A stretch of DNA of 64,000 nucleotides from Bog-756 sp963727955 (GCA_963727955.1 CAVSII010000012.1:149223-213222); one strand, 5' to 3'. Positions 54,314 through 64,000 are shown, counted from the first letter of the stretch. Made by a program: numbers and translations. Notes: a model not told the origin generated them from the sequence alone.

Positions 54314-56884
54314 ATGAAACGTGATCGCCACCCGCCAGCTCGTCTGCACATGGTCGGAAACGCTCACATCGACCCCATGTGGATTTGGGACTGGAGAGAA
54401 GGGATGCACGAAGTCCTCCAGACGTTTCGGTCCGCTGTGGACCGGCTCGACGAGGAGCCAGCGCTTGTGTTTACCGCCAGCTCAGCAAGTTACTACCAGT
54501 GGGTAGAGGAAACCTCTCCGGAGCTGTTTCGACGCATCAGGGAGCTGGTGGCCCAAGGGCGCTGGATAGTGACCGGCGGTCAGTGGGTGGAGCCTGATTG
54601 CAACTTACCCAGCGGTGAGTCGGTGTGCCGGCAGTTCCTCTACGGCCAGCGGTACCTGGCGGAGCACCTCGGGATCACCGCCACAGTCGGTTACAACATC
54701 GACTCCTTCGGTCATGCCGGCACTCTGCCCCAGCTAATGGTGGCCAGCGGCATCGGGGCGTACGTGATGATGCGGCCCGGGGAACATGAGAAGCACATCG
54801 ACGGTCCGGCCTTCTTGTGGGAGGGCGTGGACGGGACGGCCCTGCCTACCTATCGCATCCCGTACGAGTACTCGACCGAAGGGACGCACGAGGCCGAGGT
54901 GATCCGCGAACGAAGCGCCGAGCTGCTCGAACGAACCCATGAGCTCGGTTATCCGCTCATGGCGTTCTACGGCGTAGGCGACCATGGCGGAGGGCCGACC
55001 CGTCTGGCGGTGAGGACCATCCACGATCTGTCAACTACCAGCGCCGGGTCCGTCATGTTCAGCTGCCCGGTTGCCTACTTCGAGGCTCTACGCGGAGCTG
55101 TGGCACGCGGGGATGCGGACCTCCCGTCGGTCGCCGGCGAGCTCCAGTGGCACGCGGTCGGCTGCTATTCGGCTCGGGCTCCCCTCAAGCGGGACAATGC
55201 CCTGGCCGAAGACGCCCTGGTCACTGCTGAGAAGATGGCCGAGCTGTGCCGTTCACTTACCGGGCGGAACCTTGACGTACACGAGGAGCTGGCCGAGGCC
55301 TGGCGCGGCGTCCTGTTCGCCCAGTTCCACGATGCCCTGGGCGGGACAACGACCGACCCCGCCACCACCGCCGTCGATCAGCTGTTGATGGCAGCCCAGT
55401 CGCGGGCCGACCGGGTGGCCACGTTGGCTGCTCACAGCATCGTCGAGTCGGTCGACACCTGGGTGGTAGGTGCCGAGACGGCCGAAGGTCTGGAGACCTC
55501 CATGTTGGGGATGCCCGTGCCCCTGATCGTCTTCAACCCTCTGTCGTGGCCGGTGACAGGAATCGTCTCCATCCTCCATCCGGTGATCGTGGCCATCTCG
55601 GCGTCGGGCGACCGGCAGCCGGTACAACAGATCCCGTCGGGCGAAGTGACTTACAGCCCCACGCGCAGCATCATGCAGCTGCCAGTGCCACCACTCGGTT
55701 ACCGCCGGTTCTGGCTCCATATGGTCGACCCCGAACCAGGGGCGCCGGCGGGGGACGGGCCGCCAGCGGCGGCAGCCACCGAAGCACGTGGCGGCGCCAC
55801 CTTGACCAACGGTCTCCTTCGAGTGGCCATCGACCCCCGTTCCGGTGCCCTGGCCAGTCTTGTCGTGGCGGGTGGCGATGAGGAAGTAGACGACTGGGAG
55901 CTGATCGGAGATGGTGGGGTGTGTCCGGTGGTGATCGAGGATGGGAGCGACACGTGGTCCCACGGGACTGCCCGCTACGAGGGGGACGAGCGGTCCGGCG
56001 ACCTGGTCAGCATCGTCGTCGTGGAGGACGGTCCGGTGAGATCCACCGTCAGGAGCACGTGGTCGCTGGACCACTCAACGGTGGTCCAGGAGGTGTCCCT
56101 TTATCAGGGTCGCCCGTTCGTCGAGCTGCGCATCACCGTCGACTGGCACGAGTCGGCCCGGGTCATAAAGGTCGTGGTCCCGACCACGTTCTCCGATCCC
56201 ATCAATGCGGCTGGTGCTCCGTACGGGTTCGTCACGCGGCCTTGCTCCGGTCATGAAGAACCCATGGTCCACTGGATCGACATCTCCGACGGACGGCGGG
56301 GGCTGGCCTGCACCACCGACGCGGCCGGAGGGTACGACGCACTCGGCGCCCGGCTGCGCCTCACGGCACTGCGGAGCCCCAGGGTGGCCGACCACGGCCG
56401 TGGCTGGGCCAACGATGATCCTGTCGCCTATCCGGTCACCGACCAAGGGCTCCACCGGATGCGGTTCCGTCTCACCCCCCACCTGGGCACGTGGGCCGAG
56501 GCCGAGGTCGCCCGGATGGCCGACGAACATCGGGTGGAGCTGCCGGTGGTCATCGACAGCTGGCATCGGGGGCGCCTCGGGCCCGAAGCCAGCGCCATCG
56601 AGGTGGAGGGCGCGAGCGTGGTAGTCCCTGTGGTCAAACGGGCCGAGACGGGATCAGGTACCGTCCTCCGGGTGTGGGAGATCTCCGGGAGGCGTAGCAG
56701 AGCGCAGGTGACGCTTCCCCTCCACGACCGATCGTGGGTGGGCGACCTCGGGCCCCATCAGGTACGCACTCTCTTCGTCTCCGACGATCCGGGCATACCG
56801 GTGCGAGATCTGGACATCCCCGAGCTGGAGCTGGGTGTCCACTCGCCAGCACCGTCGCCGGCCCCGGCCGCCCACATTCCATGA
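54314..56884 (+). CDS. Alpha-mannosidase, GH38 family
   Basis: 856 aa. ATG 54314 with GGAG 9 nt upstream was chosen; ATG 54278 is the alternative. Zinc motif VGNAHIDPMWIWDWREG, WVEPDCNLPSGES, and the catalytic nucleophile region VGYNIDSFGHAGTLPQ, then FYGVGDHGGGPTR and AQFHDALGGTTTDPA with further zinc ligands. The C-terminal beta domains (from about residue 400) complete the family. No signal peptide, so it acts in the cytosol, probably on mannosyl oligosaccharides or phospho-mannosyl glycosides. Coupled by a 4-nt overlap to a sugar-phosphate isomerase-like gene. Confidence 0.93.
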   Translation: MKRDRHPPARLHMVGNAHIDPMWIWDWREGMHEVLQTFRSAVDRLDEEPALVFTASSASYYQWVEETSPELFRRIRELVAQGRWIVTGGQWVEPDCNLPSGESVCRQFLYGQRYLAEHLGITATVGYNIDSFGHAGTLPQLMVASGIGAYVMMRPGEHEKHIDGPAFLWEGVDGTALPTYRIPYEYSTEGTHEAEVIRERSAELLERTHELGYPLMAFYGVGDHGGGPTRLAVRTIHDLSTTSAGSVMFSCPVAYFEALRGAVARGDADLPSVAGELQWHAVGCYSARAPLKRDNALAEDALVTAEKMAELCRSLTGRNLDVHEELAEAWRGVLFAQFHDALGGTTTDPATTAVDQLLMAAQSRADRVATLAAHSIVESVDTWVVGAETAEGLETSMLGMPVPLIVFNPLSWPVTGIVSILHPVIVAISASGDRQPVQQIPSGEVTYSPTRSIMQLPVPPLGYRRFWLHMVDPEPGAPAGDGPPAAAATEARGGATLTNGLLRVAIDPRSGALASLVVAGGDEEVDDWELIGDGGVCPVVIEDGSDTWSHGTARYEGDERSGDLVSIVVVEDGPVRSTVRSTWSLDHSTVVQEVSLYQGRPFVELRITVDWHESARVIKVVVPTTFSDPINAAGAPYGFVTRPCSGHEEPMVHWIDISDGRRGLACTTDAAGGYDALGARLRLTALRSPRVADHGRGWANDDPVAYPVTDQGLHRMRFRLTPHLGTWAEAEVARMADEHRVELPVVIDSWHRGRLGPEASAIEVEGASVVVPVVKRAETGSGTVLRVWEISGRRSRAQVTLPLHDRSWVGDLGPHQVRTLFVSDDPGIPVRDLDIPELELGVHSPAPSPAPAAHIP

Positions 56885-57534
56885 GCTCGTCGCCGGGGCG
56901 TTTCACCGGTCTGATAGAGCGCCAGCCTGTGCTCGGACCGGTCGCGGGTCAGCTCGACGCTGCCTTCAGTCTCCTCGTCCGGACATTCGCGGGAGGAGGG
57001 ACCGTCTACGTCGGAGGAAATGGAGGGAGCGCAGCCGCCGCAGACCACATCGTCGGCGAGTTGATGAAGGGAATGGAGCGGCGTCGGCCCGTACCGGCTG
57101 CCACCCGTGGTGAACTGGCGGCGGCCGCACCTCCGGACTTCGCCGAGGATGCCGCTTATTTGGCCGATCGGCTCGAGATGGCTCTACGGGCGGTCAGCCT
57201 CACGAGCCAGACCGGCCTTCTCACGGCGGTGGCCAACGACACCGCCGCCGACATGGCGATCGCTCAGCAGGTGAACGGCTACGGGCGTCCTGGCGACACG
57301 TTTTGGGCGCTGTCGACGTCGGGACGATCTCGCAACATGGTGCTCGGCGCCATCGCGGCAAGGGCGGCGGGTGTGGGGGTGCTCGCCCTCACCGGTGATC
57401 CCGGTCAGCCCCTCGGAGGCCTGGCCGACGTGTGGGTGAAGGTCCCCGCTCGAGATGTGGCCAGCGTCCAAGAACTCCACCTATCCGTCTACCACGCTCT
57501 GTGCGCGGCGCTCGAGGAGGAGTTCTTCGGATAA
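56881..57534 (+). CDS. SIS-domain sugar isomerase-like protein (GmhA-like)
   Basis: 217 aa, ATG 56881 overlapping the mannosidase stop by 4 nt. SIS motif: GGGTVYVGGNGGSAAAADHIVGELMKGMERRRPVPA, then WALSTSGRSRNMVLGAIAARAAGVGVLALTGDP, and ASVQELHLSVYHALCAALEEEFF. This is the phosphoheptose isomerase / diaminopropionate group of SIS proteins. Without other heptose genes the true substrate is unknown; the mannosidase coupling suggests a phosphorylated sugar released by it. Confidence 0.9.
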   Translation: MSSSPGRFTGLIERQPVLGPVAGQLDAAFSLLVRTFAGGGTVYVGGNGGSAAAADHIVGELMKGMERRRPVPAATRGELAAAAPPDFAEDAAYLADRLEMALRAVSLTSQTGLLTAVANDTAADMAIAQQVNGYGRPGDTFWALSTSGRSRNMVLGAIAARAAGVGVLALTGDPGQPLGGLADVWVKVPARDVASVQELHLSVYHALCAALEEEFFG

Positions 57535-57634
57535 CGATGGGCGCACCTTCATTCGTGATCCGACCCGGACAGGATGGAACGGCTCAGGTTTTCCCGACTG
57601 TACGGCGTGGCCTTCGATACGAAGCCAGAATGGG

Positions 57635-58444
57635 TCACGCCGTCGCTTTCCGGTAGAGATTCAACGAGATCACCAGGAAGACCACGAAGATCCCGATGCA
57701 CCAAAGGATCGCGGCCATAGGTCGTGGTAGACCGGACCACCTTCGAACAAAGCCCGAACTGAGTTGATGGTGACGGAGGCCGGCTGATTGTCGGCGAACG
57801 GCTGCAGCCAGCCAGGCATCGTTGCCACAGGGACCAACGCTGAGCTAGCAAAGAAGAGGATGAACATCGGCAAGATGGACGTCATCTGGGCGGTCTGCGG
57901 GTCCTTCACGGCCAGACCAATTGCCGCGTAGACCCACGTGAAGGCGTAGCCGAACCCGATGATCAGCGCGATGCCGGCCAGGCAGGCGCCGATGCTGTTG
58001 TGAAATCGGAATCCGACCAGCAGACCCAGGTAGATGATGAAGACCAAGGCCAGCACCGCCCGACACAGGTCTGCGATCGTGCGCCCTGCCAGAAAGGCAG
58101 AGCGGGCCATGGGCAGACTGCGGAAGCGGTCGATCATCCCCGCTTGAAGATCGGTAGCCAAGGCGAGAGCAGTGGTCATGCCCCCGATGAGCACGGCTTC
58201 AAGGAAGATTCCCGGTACGACATAGTTGACGTAGTCGACCCCGGGCACGTGGATGGCCCCGCCGAGCACATAGCGAAACAGCAAAAGAATGATCGTCGGC
58301 TGAACCAGGGTCATGAAGAGCAGCTGGGGCGTTCGGACGATCCGGAGGAGATTACGCTTGGTAATGCCTCATATCGCGCGTGGCGAGTCCAAGCGTGAGA
58401 GGCGCTGCGCTGACTTGAAGGCGTTGGGTGACAAGATCAGTCAT
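57635..58444 (-). CDS. DrrB-like ABC-2 permease, frameshifted twice
   Basis: Six-helix ABC-2 permease. Start ATG 58444 gives MTDLVTQRLQVS and ends at a stop after MRHYQA; removing one C at about 58360 (CATTACCAAG) restores HYKRNLLRIVRTPQLLFMTLVQPTIILLLFRYVLGG. Near the end, DLW is followed by a wrong frame; restoring one G in TGGCC gives AAILWCIGIFVVFLVISLNLYRKATA to a TGA at 57635-57637. Both changes fit the family perfectly. Starts inside the end of the ATPase gene (8-nt overlap), so it is a DrrAB pair for drug export. Confidence 0.8.
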
Positions 58445-59422
58445 TTTTTGCTCCTGACGCCGATAAGGAGCCCTCGTCCGCGGGCGCTGCAGTATGACCA
58501 GTCAGCGAGAGGAAGACGTCGTCAAGCGACGGGCGGCGAATCCCCAGGTCTTCCACGTCAATGCCACCGTCGTCGAGAGCTCGTCCCGCAGCGATCAGCA
58601 CTTTGGCGCCACCCTTAATGGGACTACTGATCTGTCTGAGATCGGGGTCCAGCCGAGGAACTGCACTGAGGAGGCCGGCAAGGAGGGCGGCGGCCCGTTT
58701 GAGATCGCTCCGGTCCGCCACGCGCACCTCCAAGACGTTGTCGCCCAGATGGTCCTTTAACTGGTCGGCGGTGCCGTCAGCCACGACGCGCCCGCCGTCC
58801 ATCACCACAATTCGGGTGGCCAGATGCTCCGCCTCTTCCATGTACTGGGTGGTCAGCAGGACCGTCGTGCCCTCCGCCACCAGTTCCTGGATCAGTGCCC
58901 ACAGGTCGTTTCTCGTGCGCGGATCGAGTCCGGTGGTTGGCTCATCCAGAAAGAGGATCGGGGGCCGGCCAATGAGACTGGCTGCCAGGTCAAGCCGTCG
59001 TCTCATTCCTCCCGAGTAGGTCTTGACCGGCTTGTCACCTGCCTCCACAAGTGTCATCCGTTCGAGGGCTTCGGTGGCCCGACGTTCGTACTCCCCCTTC
59101 TCGAGGTGATAGAGCAGCCCGACCAGCTCGAGATCTCCCGCCCGGTCAACAGTTCGTCGACCGTGGCGTACTGGCCGGCGAGCCCGATCATCGTTCGGAT
59201 GGACTTGGCGTCCTTGCTCACGTCAAAACCGGCAACGCTAGCCCGCCCGCTGTCCGGTCGCAGCAGTGTGGTGAGTACCCGCACCAGGGTCGTCTTACCG
59301 GCGCCGTTGGGGCCGAGGAGGGCCAGAACCTTCCCGGCCTCGACTTCGAGCGAAACGTCGTCGAGTGCCAGCGTGGTGCCAAACCGCTTGTTCACGTGAT
59401 CGACCTCAATGGCAGCGTCCAC
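58437..59422 (-). CDS. DrrA-like ABC ATPase, frameshifted
   Basis: Multidrug ABC ATPase. From GTG 59422: VDAAIEVDHVNKRFG, Walker A LLGPNGAGKTTL, Q-loop IGLAGQYATVDELLTGRE. The next part (VEAGDKPVKTYSGGMRRRLDLAASLIGRPPILFLDEPTTGLDP, TTQYMEEAEHLATRI) is in another frame; adding one A at about 59131-59135 gives RENLELVGLLYHLEKGEYERR and joins them. The DrrA-type C-terminal domain (EVRVADRSDLKRAAALL, RRPSLDDVFLSLTG) follows. Works with the adjacent permease. Confidence 0.85.
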
Positions 59423-59595
59423 CGTGAGGTCCCTGGCCCCTGTGTTCTTCTCATCACTAGTTCGGTCATCTGATCCGATTCGGTAGTGAGCAACTCCACA
59501 GCGAACGCCGAGACCGAACCGCCCGGCCCGCACGATGGCGGGCCGGGCGGTGGTCAGACAGCGAGGCGCTTTGACGCATCGAAGGCAACAGACCC

Positions 59596-60219
59596 TCAGG
59601 CAGTGGCGACAGCTCCCCCACGGACGTGAGCGGTGTGGGTAACCAGCTCCGTGGACTCATCCGTGCGGCGTGCGTGCCAGAAGCCGAACCCTACGAGGAT
59701 TGCCATCAAACCTGCCAGGACGAACGCCGAGATCCCTGCGATGAGGGCAATGGTGGCAAACGTCCCGAATGCGTAGGCCTCGAGCAACAGGCCCCGGAGG
59801 GTGGTGCCCTGAAATACCGTCTGCACCTTGGCCTCAGCCGCGGTATAGGCGGGAGATCCCTTGGGAAGGGCCATGGCAGCGGCACTCAGCTGGGCGTAGG
59901 TCTTGCCTCCACCGATCTCGGCGAGGTGTACGGCGATGAAGTCGTTGGCGTAGACCTCGGCCTGCTGTCCGGTCACCAATGGTTGTCCGGCGTACTTGGA
60001 GACCGTACCGACCATCGACGGCGTGATCTCAGTACCCGGCACCGGGTGAGCAAAGGCTGCCGCGGGCGGAAAGACGATCTGCTGCTCGGCCAGTTGGTTG
60101 TGCACATTGGAGTTGGCGAAGCTATAGCCCCACATGAGGAGGCCACCGGCCACCACCAACACGACCACCATCAGCAGACCGCCGACGCTGGCCAGGACAT
60201 CGAATACTTTGCGTTGCAT
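59596..60219 (-). CDS. Two-helix membrane protein
   Basis: 207 aa, ATG 60219 with AAAGGAG 7 nt upstream. Helix 1 at residues 10-30 (SVGGLLMVVVLVVAGGLLMWGY), an outer domain of about 130 residues rich in small polar residues (QLAEQQIVFPPAAAFAHPVPG, MVGTVSKYAGQPLVTGQQAEVYANDFI), and helix 2 (LIAGISAFVLAGLMAILVGFGFW) near the C-terminus. A common actinobacterial layout; no named domain recognised. Confidence 0.75.
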   Translation of the reverse strand: MQRKVFDVLASVGGLLMVVVLVVAGGLLMWGYSFANSNVHNQLAEQQIVFPPAAAFAHPVPGTEITPSMVGTVSKYAGQPLVTGQQAEVYANDFIAVHLAEIGGGKTYAQLSAAAMALPKGSPAYTAAEAKVQTVFQGTTLRGLLLEAYAFGTFATIALIAGISAFVLAGLMAILVGFGFWHARRTDESTELVTHTAHVRGGAVATA

Positions 60220-60592
60220 TGGCTTGCTCCTTTTTCAGGTCGAACCCTCCCAACGAGGAGCTCTGGTACCCATGGTGATCTCCGAGTGAGGCACCCAACA
60301 GGGCCGAATGTCATTTTCCCCCTCCGCGCTGGGAACTTCTGACGACAGGCGAACGACTGCGCCAGACGCTGTGACTCAGACTCTCAGCGTCGTATCTACA
60401 TGGCGCGTATGAGGCGGACGGAATGGATCGACTAGGAGCGTGAAAGGACCGGTTCCCGACTCGTGCACAGACAAATGGGCAATTCGGCCCTAGTCCGCCA
60501 TTCACGCAGTCAATAGCCTCGGACGTAGAGCCTGGTCCGTCCGCCTTCCGGCGGATAGTCAGTCACGCTCATCGCACCGTAGGAGGTTCGTC
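60220..60592. other. Gap with a hairpin upstream of the alcohol dehydrogenase
   Basis: About 370 bp with no convincing gene. TCCGCC-TTCC-GGCGGA at 60540-60555 can form a 6-bp hairpin about 37 nt before the ATG, in the presumed leader. A strong TAGGAGG ribosome site is at the end. Confidence 0.45.
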
Positions 60593-61646
60593 ATGAAAGC
60601 TCTCGTATACAAGGGTCGTGGCCAGAAGGCCTGGGACGAGGTGCCCGATCCGAAGATCGAACAGCCGACCGACGTCATCGTGCAGATGGTTGCCACCACC
60701 ATCTGCGGCACGGATCTCCATATTCTCAAAGGGGATGTTCCCGAGGTAGAGGTGGGCCGCATTCTGGGGCATGAGGGAATCGGCGTGATCACAGAGGTCG
60801 GGGAAGGGGTCACCCAATTGGCCGTCGGTGACAAGGTGATTCTCTCCTGTGTCAGCTCCTGTGGACGATGCTCCTACTGCCGCAAAGGGATCTACGGGCA
60901 CTGCCTCGACCCCGAGGGTGTGGCGGGGATCGGGTGGATCTTCGGCTACATGATCGACGGGACGCAAGCCGAGTACGTTCGAGTCCCATTTGCTGAGAAC
61001 TCGGTATACAAGCTCCCCGAAGGCATGACCGATGCCGAGGGCATCCTCCTCTCCGACATCCTTCCCACCGGATTCGAGATCGGCGTGCAGTACGGGCATG
61101 TGAGCCCGGGCGATGTCGTCGCTGTGATCGGCTCAGGACCGGTTGGGCTCTCCGCAGTCATGACGGCGCGGCTCTACGGCCCGTCCAAGATCATCGCCAT
61201 CGATTTGGACAACGCCCGGCTGGAACGGGCCGGCGACTTTGGGGCGACCGATACGGTCAATTCGGGAGATCCGAACTGGAAGGACCAGGTTCTGGCGCTC
61301 ACTGATGGCCTCGGCGTCGACGTCGCCATCGAGGCAGTGGGGGTTCCCGAGACGTTCACCATGGCCACGGTCATCGTCCGCCCAGGGGGCAACGTTGCCA
61401 ACATCGGCGTACACGGCAAGTCCGTCGATCTCGCCCTCAACGAGCTCTGGATCAAGAACATCGACATCTCCATGGGTCTGGTGAACACGAACACCCTCGG
61501 GATGTTGCTCAAGCTCGTGGCGGAGCACAAGCTTCCTGCTCGAGAAATTCGTCACGCACGAATTCTCGTTCGGTCAGATGCTGGAGGCCTACGACGTCTT
61601 CGGGCATGCAGCCGAGCACCATACGCTCAAGGTTCTCATCCATTAG
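60593..61646 (+). CDS. Zinc-dependent alcohol dehydrogenase, frameshifted near the C-terminus
   Basis: MDR-family enzyme of about 350 aa. Catalytic zinc ligands are in TTICGTDLHILKGD and GHEGIG; the structural zinc Cys cluster is SSCGRCSYCRKGIYGHC; the Rossmann motif is VIGSGPVGLSAV. It resembles bacterial alcohol/threonine-type dehydrogenases. After AEHKLPA one extra base near 61542 shifts the frame; the restored end EKFVTHEFSFGQMLEAYDVFGHAAEHHTLKVLIH stops at 61644-61646. AGGAGG lies 7 nt before ATG 60593. Confidence 0.88.
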
Positions 61647-61822
61647 AAGAGCACGACGCTGTGGGCGCACGAAGTGAAGGGGCTCGTGTCAGGGTCGTGG
61701 ATGCTAGTGCGACCCCAAGACTTTGGTGGCGCCAGACCCAGAACGCCGACCTGAGTCTCTGAGGCCAGTGCCGGACGCGCAGCGGGCCCGCTCCACACAA
61801 ATGCCGGCGACATTGCAAAGGA

Positions 61823-63247
61823 TCAGGCATCCGAGAACTCCATCCCTTCTCCGGTTCCGGTGCGCGGGTGACGGCTCACGACGACACAGGCGATGACGAC
61901 GGCCGCCGCCAGAATGGCGAGTGCGATGAAAGGAAACTGGCTGTACGGGGCGGGCTGGCCGGGTTTGCACAATTCGACGAACGGAACGAGAAGCGTGAGG
62001 GACCCCAGGATCGGAATCACCACGTGTCGGAAGAGCGAGAATGAGTCACGATGGCGACGCCACATGAAAATGGGCAGGGAAAGCGTCGTCAAGAAGTAGA
62101 CGAAGAGGATCACGATTGTCCCCATCGTCGAGCACTCCGCATAGAGGCCGACAGGGTTCATTGACCCCGTATTGCCAGTGACGAGGTGGGAGATCCACCA
62201 AACGCCGATGATTCCGAGTCCGACCGATGCCATGACGAAGAGGGCGTTGACTGGAGTGTCGACTCGTGCTCGTAGTCGGCCGAGCCATGCCGGGAGTAGG
62301 CCGGTGCGACCGCCATCGAACAGCATCCGCGCCTGCGAGTTCGTACCGGCGACCAAGGTGGCGAGCACCGAGACGATGCCAGCGAGCCAAGCGAGAACAG
62401 CAGCTCCACCGAGATAGTGGTCGGCCACACTGAGGAACGGCACCGACGAGCGCCCGATTGACGATACGTCGTAGTTGAATCCGGTGACCGTCGAATAGGC
62501 GAAGAAGACGAACAGAGCTCCGCCGATCGCCACCGAGATGTACAGGGCTCTCGGAACGGTGCGTCTCGGATTTCGGCACTCTTGGGCCAGCGCTGGACCG
62601 TTTTCCCATCCGATGAACATGTAGAGCGCCAATGGGAAGCCCGCGGAGAGGCCGGCTAGCCCCCCGGTGAGGTGTGACCAAGAAAACGGCGCCGCCGAAA
62701 GATGGGCGCGTTGATCGACCAGGACAAATAGGCAGACAACGATCATGACTGACACCTGTATAAGCACAGCCACGCCGACAGCTGCTGTCGAAAGCTTGAC
62801 ACCACGCATGGTCAGCCAGATGGCGCCGGCGGTGAGTACGAGAGTCAGTGGTCCCCAGGCGACGTTCCACGCTGTGTAGTGGGAAATGGTGAGGGCTACC
62901 ATCCCGCCCGACATGGTGAACACCGCGGCCATGGCGACGGTGTAGCCGACCGTTACCAAAAGGGCTGTAGCCACTCCAGCCCTCGGCCCGAGACCAGTCT
63001 CGACGTAGGTGATAAAGCTCCCAGCCGAAGGCTCTACCTTGGTGAACTCGGCCACAGTAAACGCGAGGAGGGCGACAGCCACACCCGCGGCGATAATTGT
63101 CAGTGGGGCTGCGACGCCGGCCGTTACTGCGATCACTCCGAATGCGAAGTAGAAGTCGATCCCTGGCCCGATGTTGGCGACCGTCGAGGCCGTGATGTCC
63201 GCTGTGCCGAGTTGTCCCGATTTGAGAGTGCCACCGGCCTGGATCAT
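61823..63247 (-). CDS. APC-family amino acid permease
   Basis: 474 aa from ATG 63247, about 12 hydrophobic segments. Early substrate-binding part GQLGTADITASTVANIGPGIDFYFAFGVI and the APC motif VGYTVAMAAVFTMSGG; the middle has FPLALYMFIGWENGPALAQECRNPRRTVPRALYISVAIGG, the usual conserved loop. Imports an amino acid or polyamine by proton symport; substrate unknown. The GTG at 63265 is an alternative start. Convergent with the alcohol dehydrogenase. Confidence 0.9.
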   Translation of the reverse strand: MIQAGGTLKSGQLGTADITASTVANIGPGIDFYFAFGVIAVTAGVAAPLTIIAAGVAVALLAFTVAEFTKVEPSAGSFITYVETGLGPRAGVATALLVTVGYTVAMAAVFTMSGGMVALTISHYTAWNVAWGPLTLVLTAGAIWLTMRGVKLSTAAVGVAVLIQVSVMIVVCLFVLVDQRAHLSAAPFSWSHLTGGLAGLSAGFPLALYMFIGWENGPALAQECRNPRRTVPRALYISVAIGGALFVFFAYSTVTGFNYDVSSIGRSSVPFLSVADHYLGGAAVLAWLAGIVSVLATLVAGTNSQARMLFDGGRTGLLPAWLGRLRARVDTPVNALFVMASVGLGIIGVWWISHLVTGNTGSMNPVGLYAECSTMGTIVILFVYFLTTLSLPIFMWRRHRDSFSLFRHVVIPILGSLTLLVPFVELCKPGQPAPYSQFPFIALAILAAAVVIACVVVSRHPRTGTGEGMEFSDA

Positions 63248-63449
63248 CGGGCACCTTGCGGCCACCGACTCGCTATCACGAGAAATTCAAGGCGTCGAGT
63301 GACTGCCCATTGGCGGGTCCGTCCAGCCGTTCCCAAAGGATCAGATCGATCCATCCCCTCCGTTGACGTCAGCTCAAGAGGGTTGCGTACATAGGTCATT
63401 CGTCCAAGAACGCCTTAAAGACCTTCGTGTAATACCGCGTGGACTGGCG

Positions 63450-64000
63450 TCATAGCTCGAGACCGCAGTGTCGGAGGAACGAGAAGGCGAGTCTGGTGTC
63501 GTTGCCGATGCGACAGAGCCCGTGGTCGACGATCTCCTCAGCCTCGTCGATGGTGTCCGGGCAGAGGTTGGCGAGTTCGCCACCTTTCAGATTGCCCCAG
63601 ACCTGTTCGACCGGATTGAGGTCGGGGGCGTAGGCCGGGAGCCGCTCGACCACCAGCCACGTTCGTTGACTCTTGATGAAGGCCTGCATGGCTTTGCTGC
63701 GGTGGGACGGAAGTCCGTCCCAGATGAGGGTGACCTTGGCGCCGTCGAGATGGCGGTGGAGCTCGACCAGGAACTCCATGATCGACACCTCGTTGTAGGA
63801 CCCCGGCTGCACGCCGAATACCAGAGAGGCTTCGCTGCCGTCGGGTCGGAAGCACACCGCTGCCGACATTGACAGGCGCTTCCAGTTGAAGTGGTGGGTG
63901 AGGACGGGTGTCTTTCCCTTCGGGGCCCAGGTGGCCCTCACCGAGGGGAGGAGGCTGAACCCGCTCTCGTCCTGGAAGACGATCCAAGCCCTTCTGGTCC
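63450..64000 (-). mobile_element. IS630-family transposase, cut by the window edge
   Basis: The minus frame is open to the right edge, so the gene is only cut by the window. The DDE catalytic core is complete in the visible part: first Asp in WIVFQDESGFSLLPS, second Asp in VTLIWDGLPSHRSKAMQAF, and Glu in APDLNPVEQVWGNLK. These are the hallmarks of the IS630/Tc1 group, which inserts at TA. The end of the element (about 63266-63449) was not resolved; no clear terminal repeat was identified. Confidence 0.88.

Overview
The window is high-GC, densely coded DNA from an actinobacterium, most likely of the Acidimicrobiia type (inference from gene content). Supporting marks are a SigR/RsrA-type sigma and zinc anti-sigma pair, a DUF2342 F420-associated metalloprotease-like protein, a mycothiol-dependent maleylpyruvate-isomerase-fold protein, an aa3-type cytochrome oxidase with CtaG factors, and many GTG starts with 4-nt start/stop overlaps.

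Layout. (1) 1-11.5 kb: the start of a secreted protein, then 13 co-directional minus-strand genes running from the F420-associated protein through tilS, hpt, folE, folP, a phosphatase-like protein, folB, folK, a DUF2520 dehydrogenase-like gene, panC, nadB and nadC to coaX. This block makes folate, NAD and CoA precursors. (2) 11.5-17.8 kb: sigR with its anti-sigma gene, an amidohydrolase and CoA-transferase pair, an MFS exporter and an MDMPI-fold protein. (3) 17.9-25.8 kb: an export cluster with a seven-repeat propeller/SGNH protein, a Tat-exported amine oxidase coupled to a secreted tripeptidyl-peptidase-like hydrolase, a DUF2834 membrane protein and a convergent CrtI-like oxidoreductase. (4) 25.8-36 kb: RibH, UspA, then the cytochrome oxidase locus (TlpA-like, ctaE, ctaD, ctaC, an extra cupredoxin subunit, two divergent CtaG proteins, a DsbA-like protein). 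(5) 36-41 kb: DoxX, msrB-msrA, a beta-hydroxyacid dehydrogenase and a TetR-controlled MFS pump. (6) 41-64 kb: accessory DNA with longer gaps and many regulators: MarR-VOC fusion, NERD protein, PhzF, hydrolases, a small plasmid-stabilization-like protein, a ClpX-finger/HTH protein, a PadR-controlled MacB-like ABC transporter, a PadR-controlled ChrA, a GH38 mannosidase coupled to a SIS isomerase, a DrrAB-like ABC pair, a zinc alcohol dehydrogenase, an APC permease and an IS630 transposase cut by the window edge.

A recurring feature is single-base frameshifts in otherwise well conserved genes (nadC, ribH, ctaD, an MFS pump, the plasmid-stabilization-like gene, the DrrAB pair with three, and the alcohol dehydrogenase). 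Several lie in short C or G runs. This looks more like residual sequencing or assembly error than decay, but it changes how these genes must be read. The most interesting biology is a phosphatase-fold protein in the folate block whose catalytic cysteine is glutamine, the propeller/SGNH fusion and its export cluster, a KstR-like palindrome upstream of ribH, a CuA-less cupredoxin subunit next to ctaC, and a ClpX-finger/HTH protein divergent from a small beta-rich protein.
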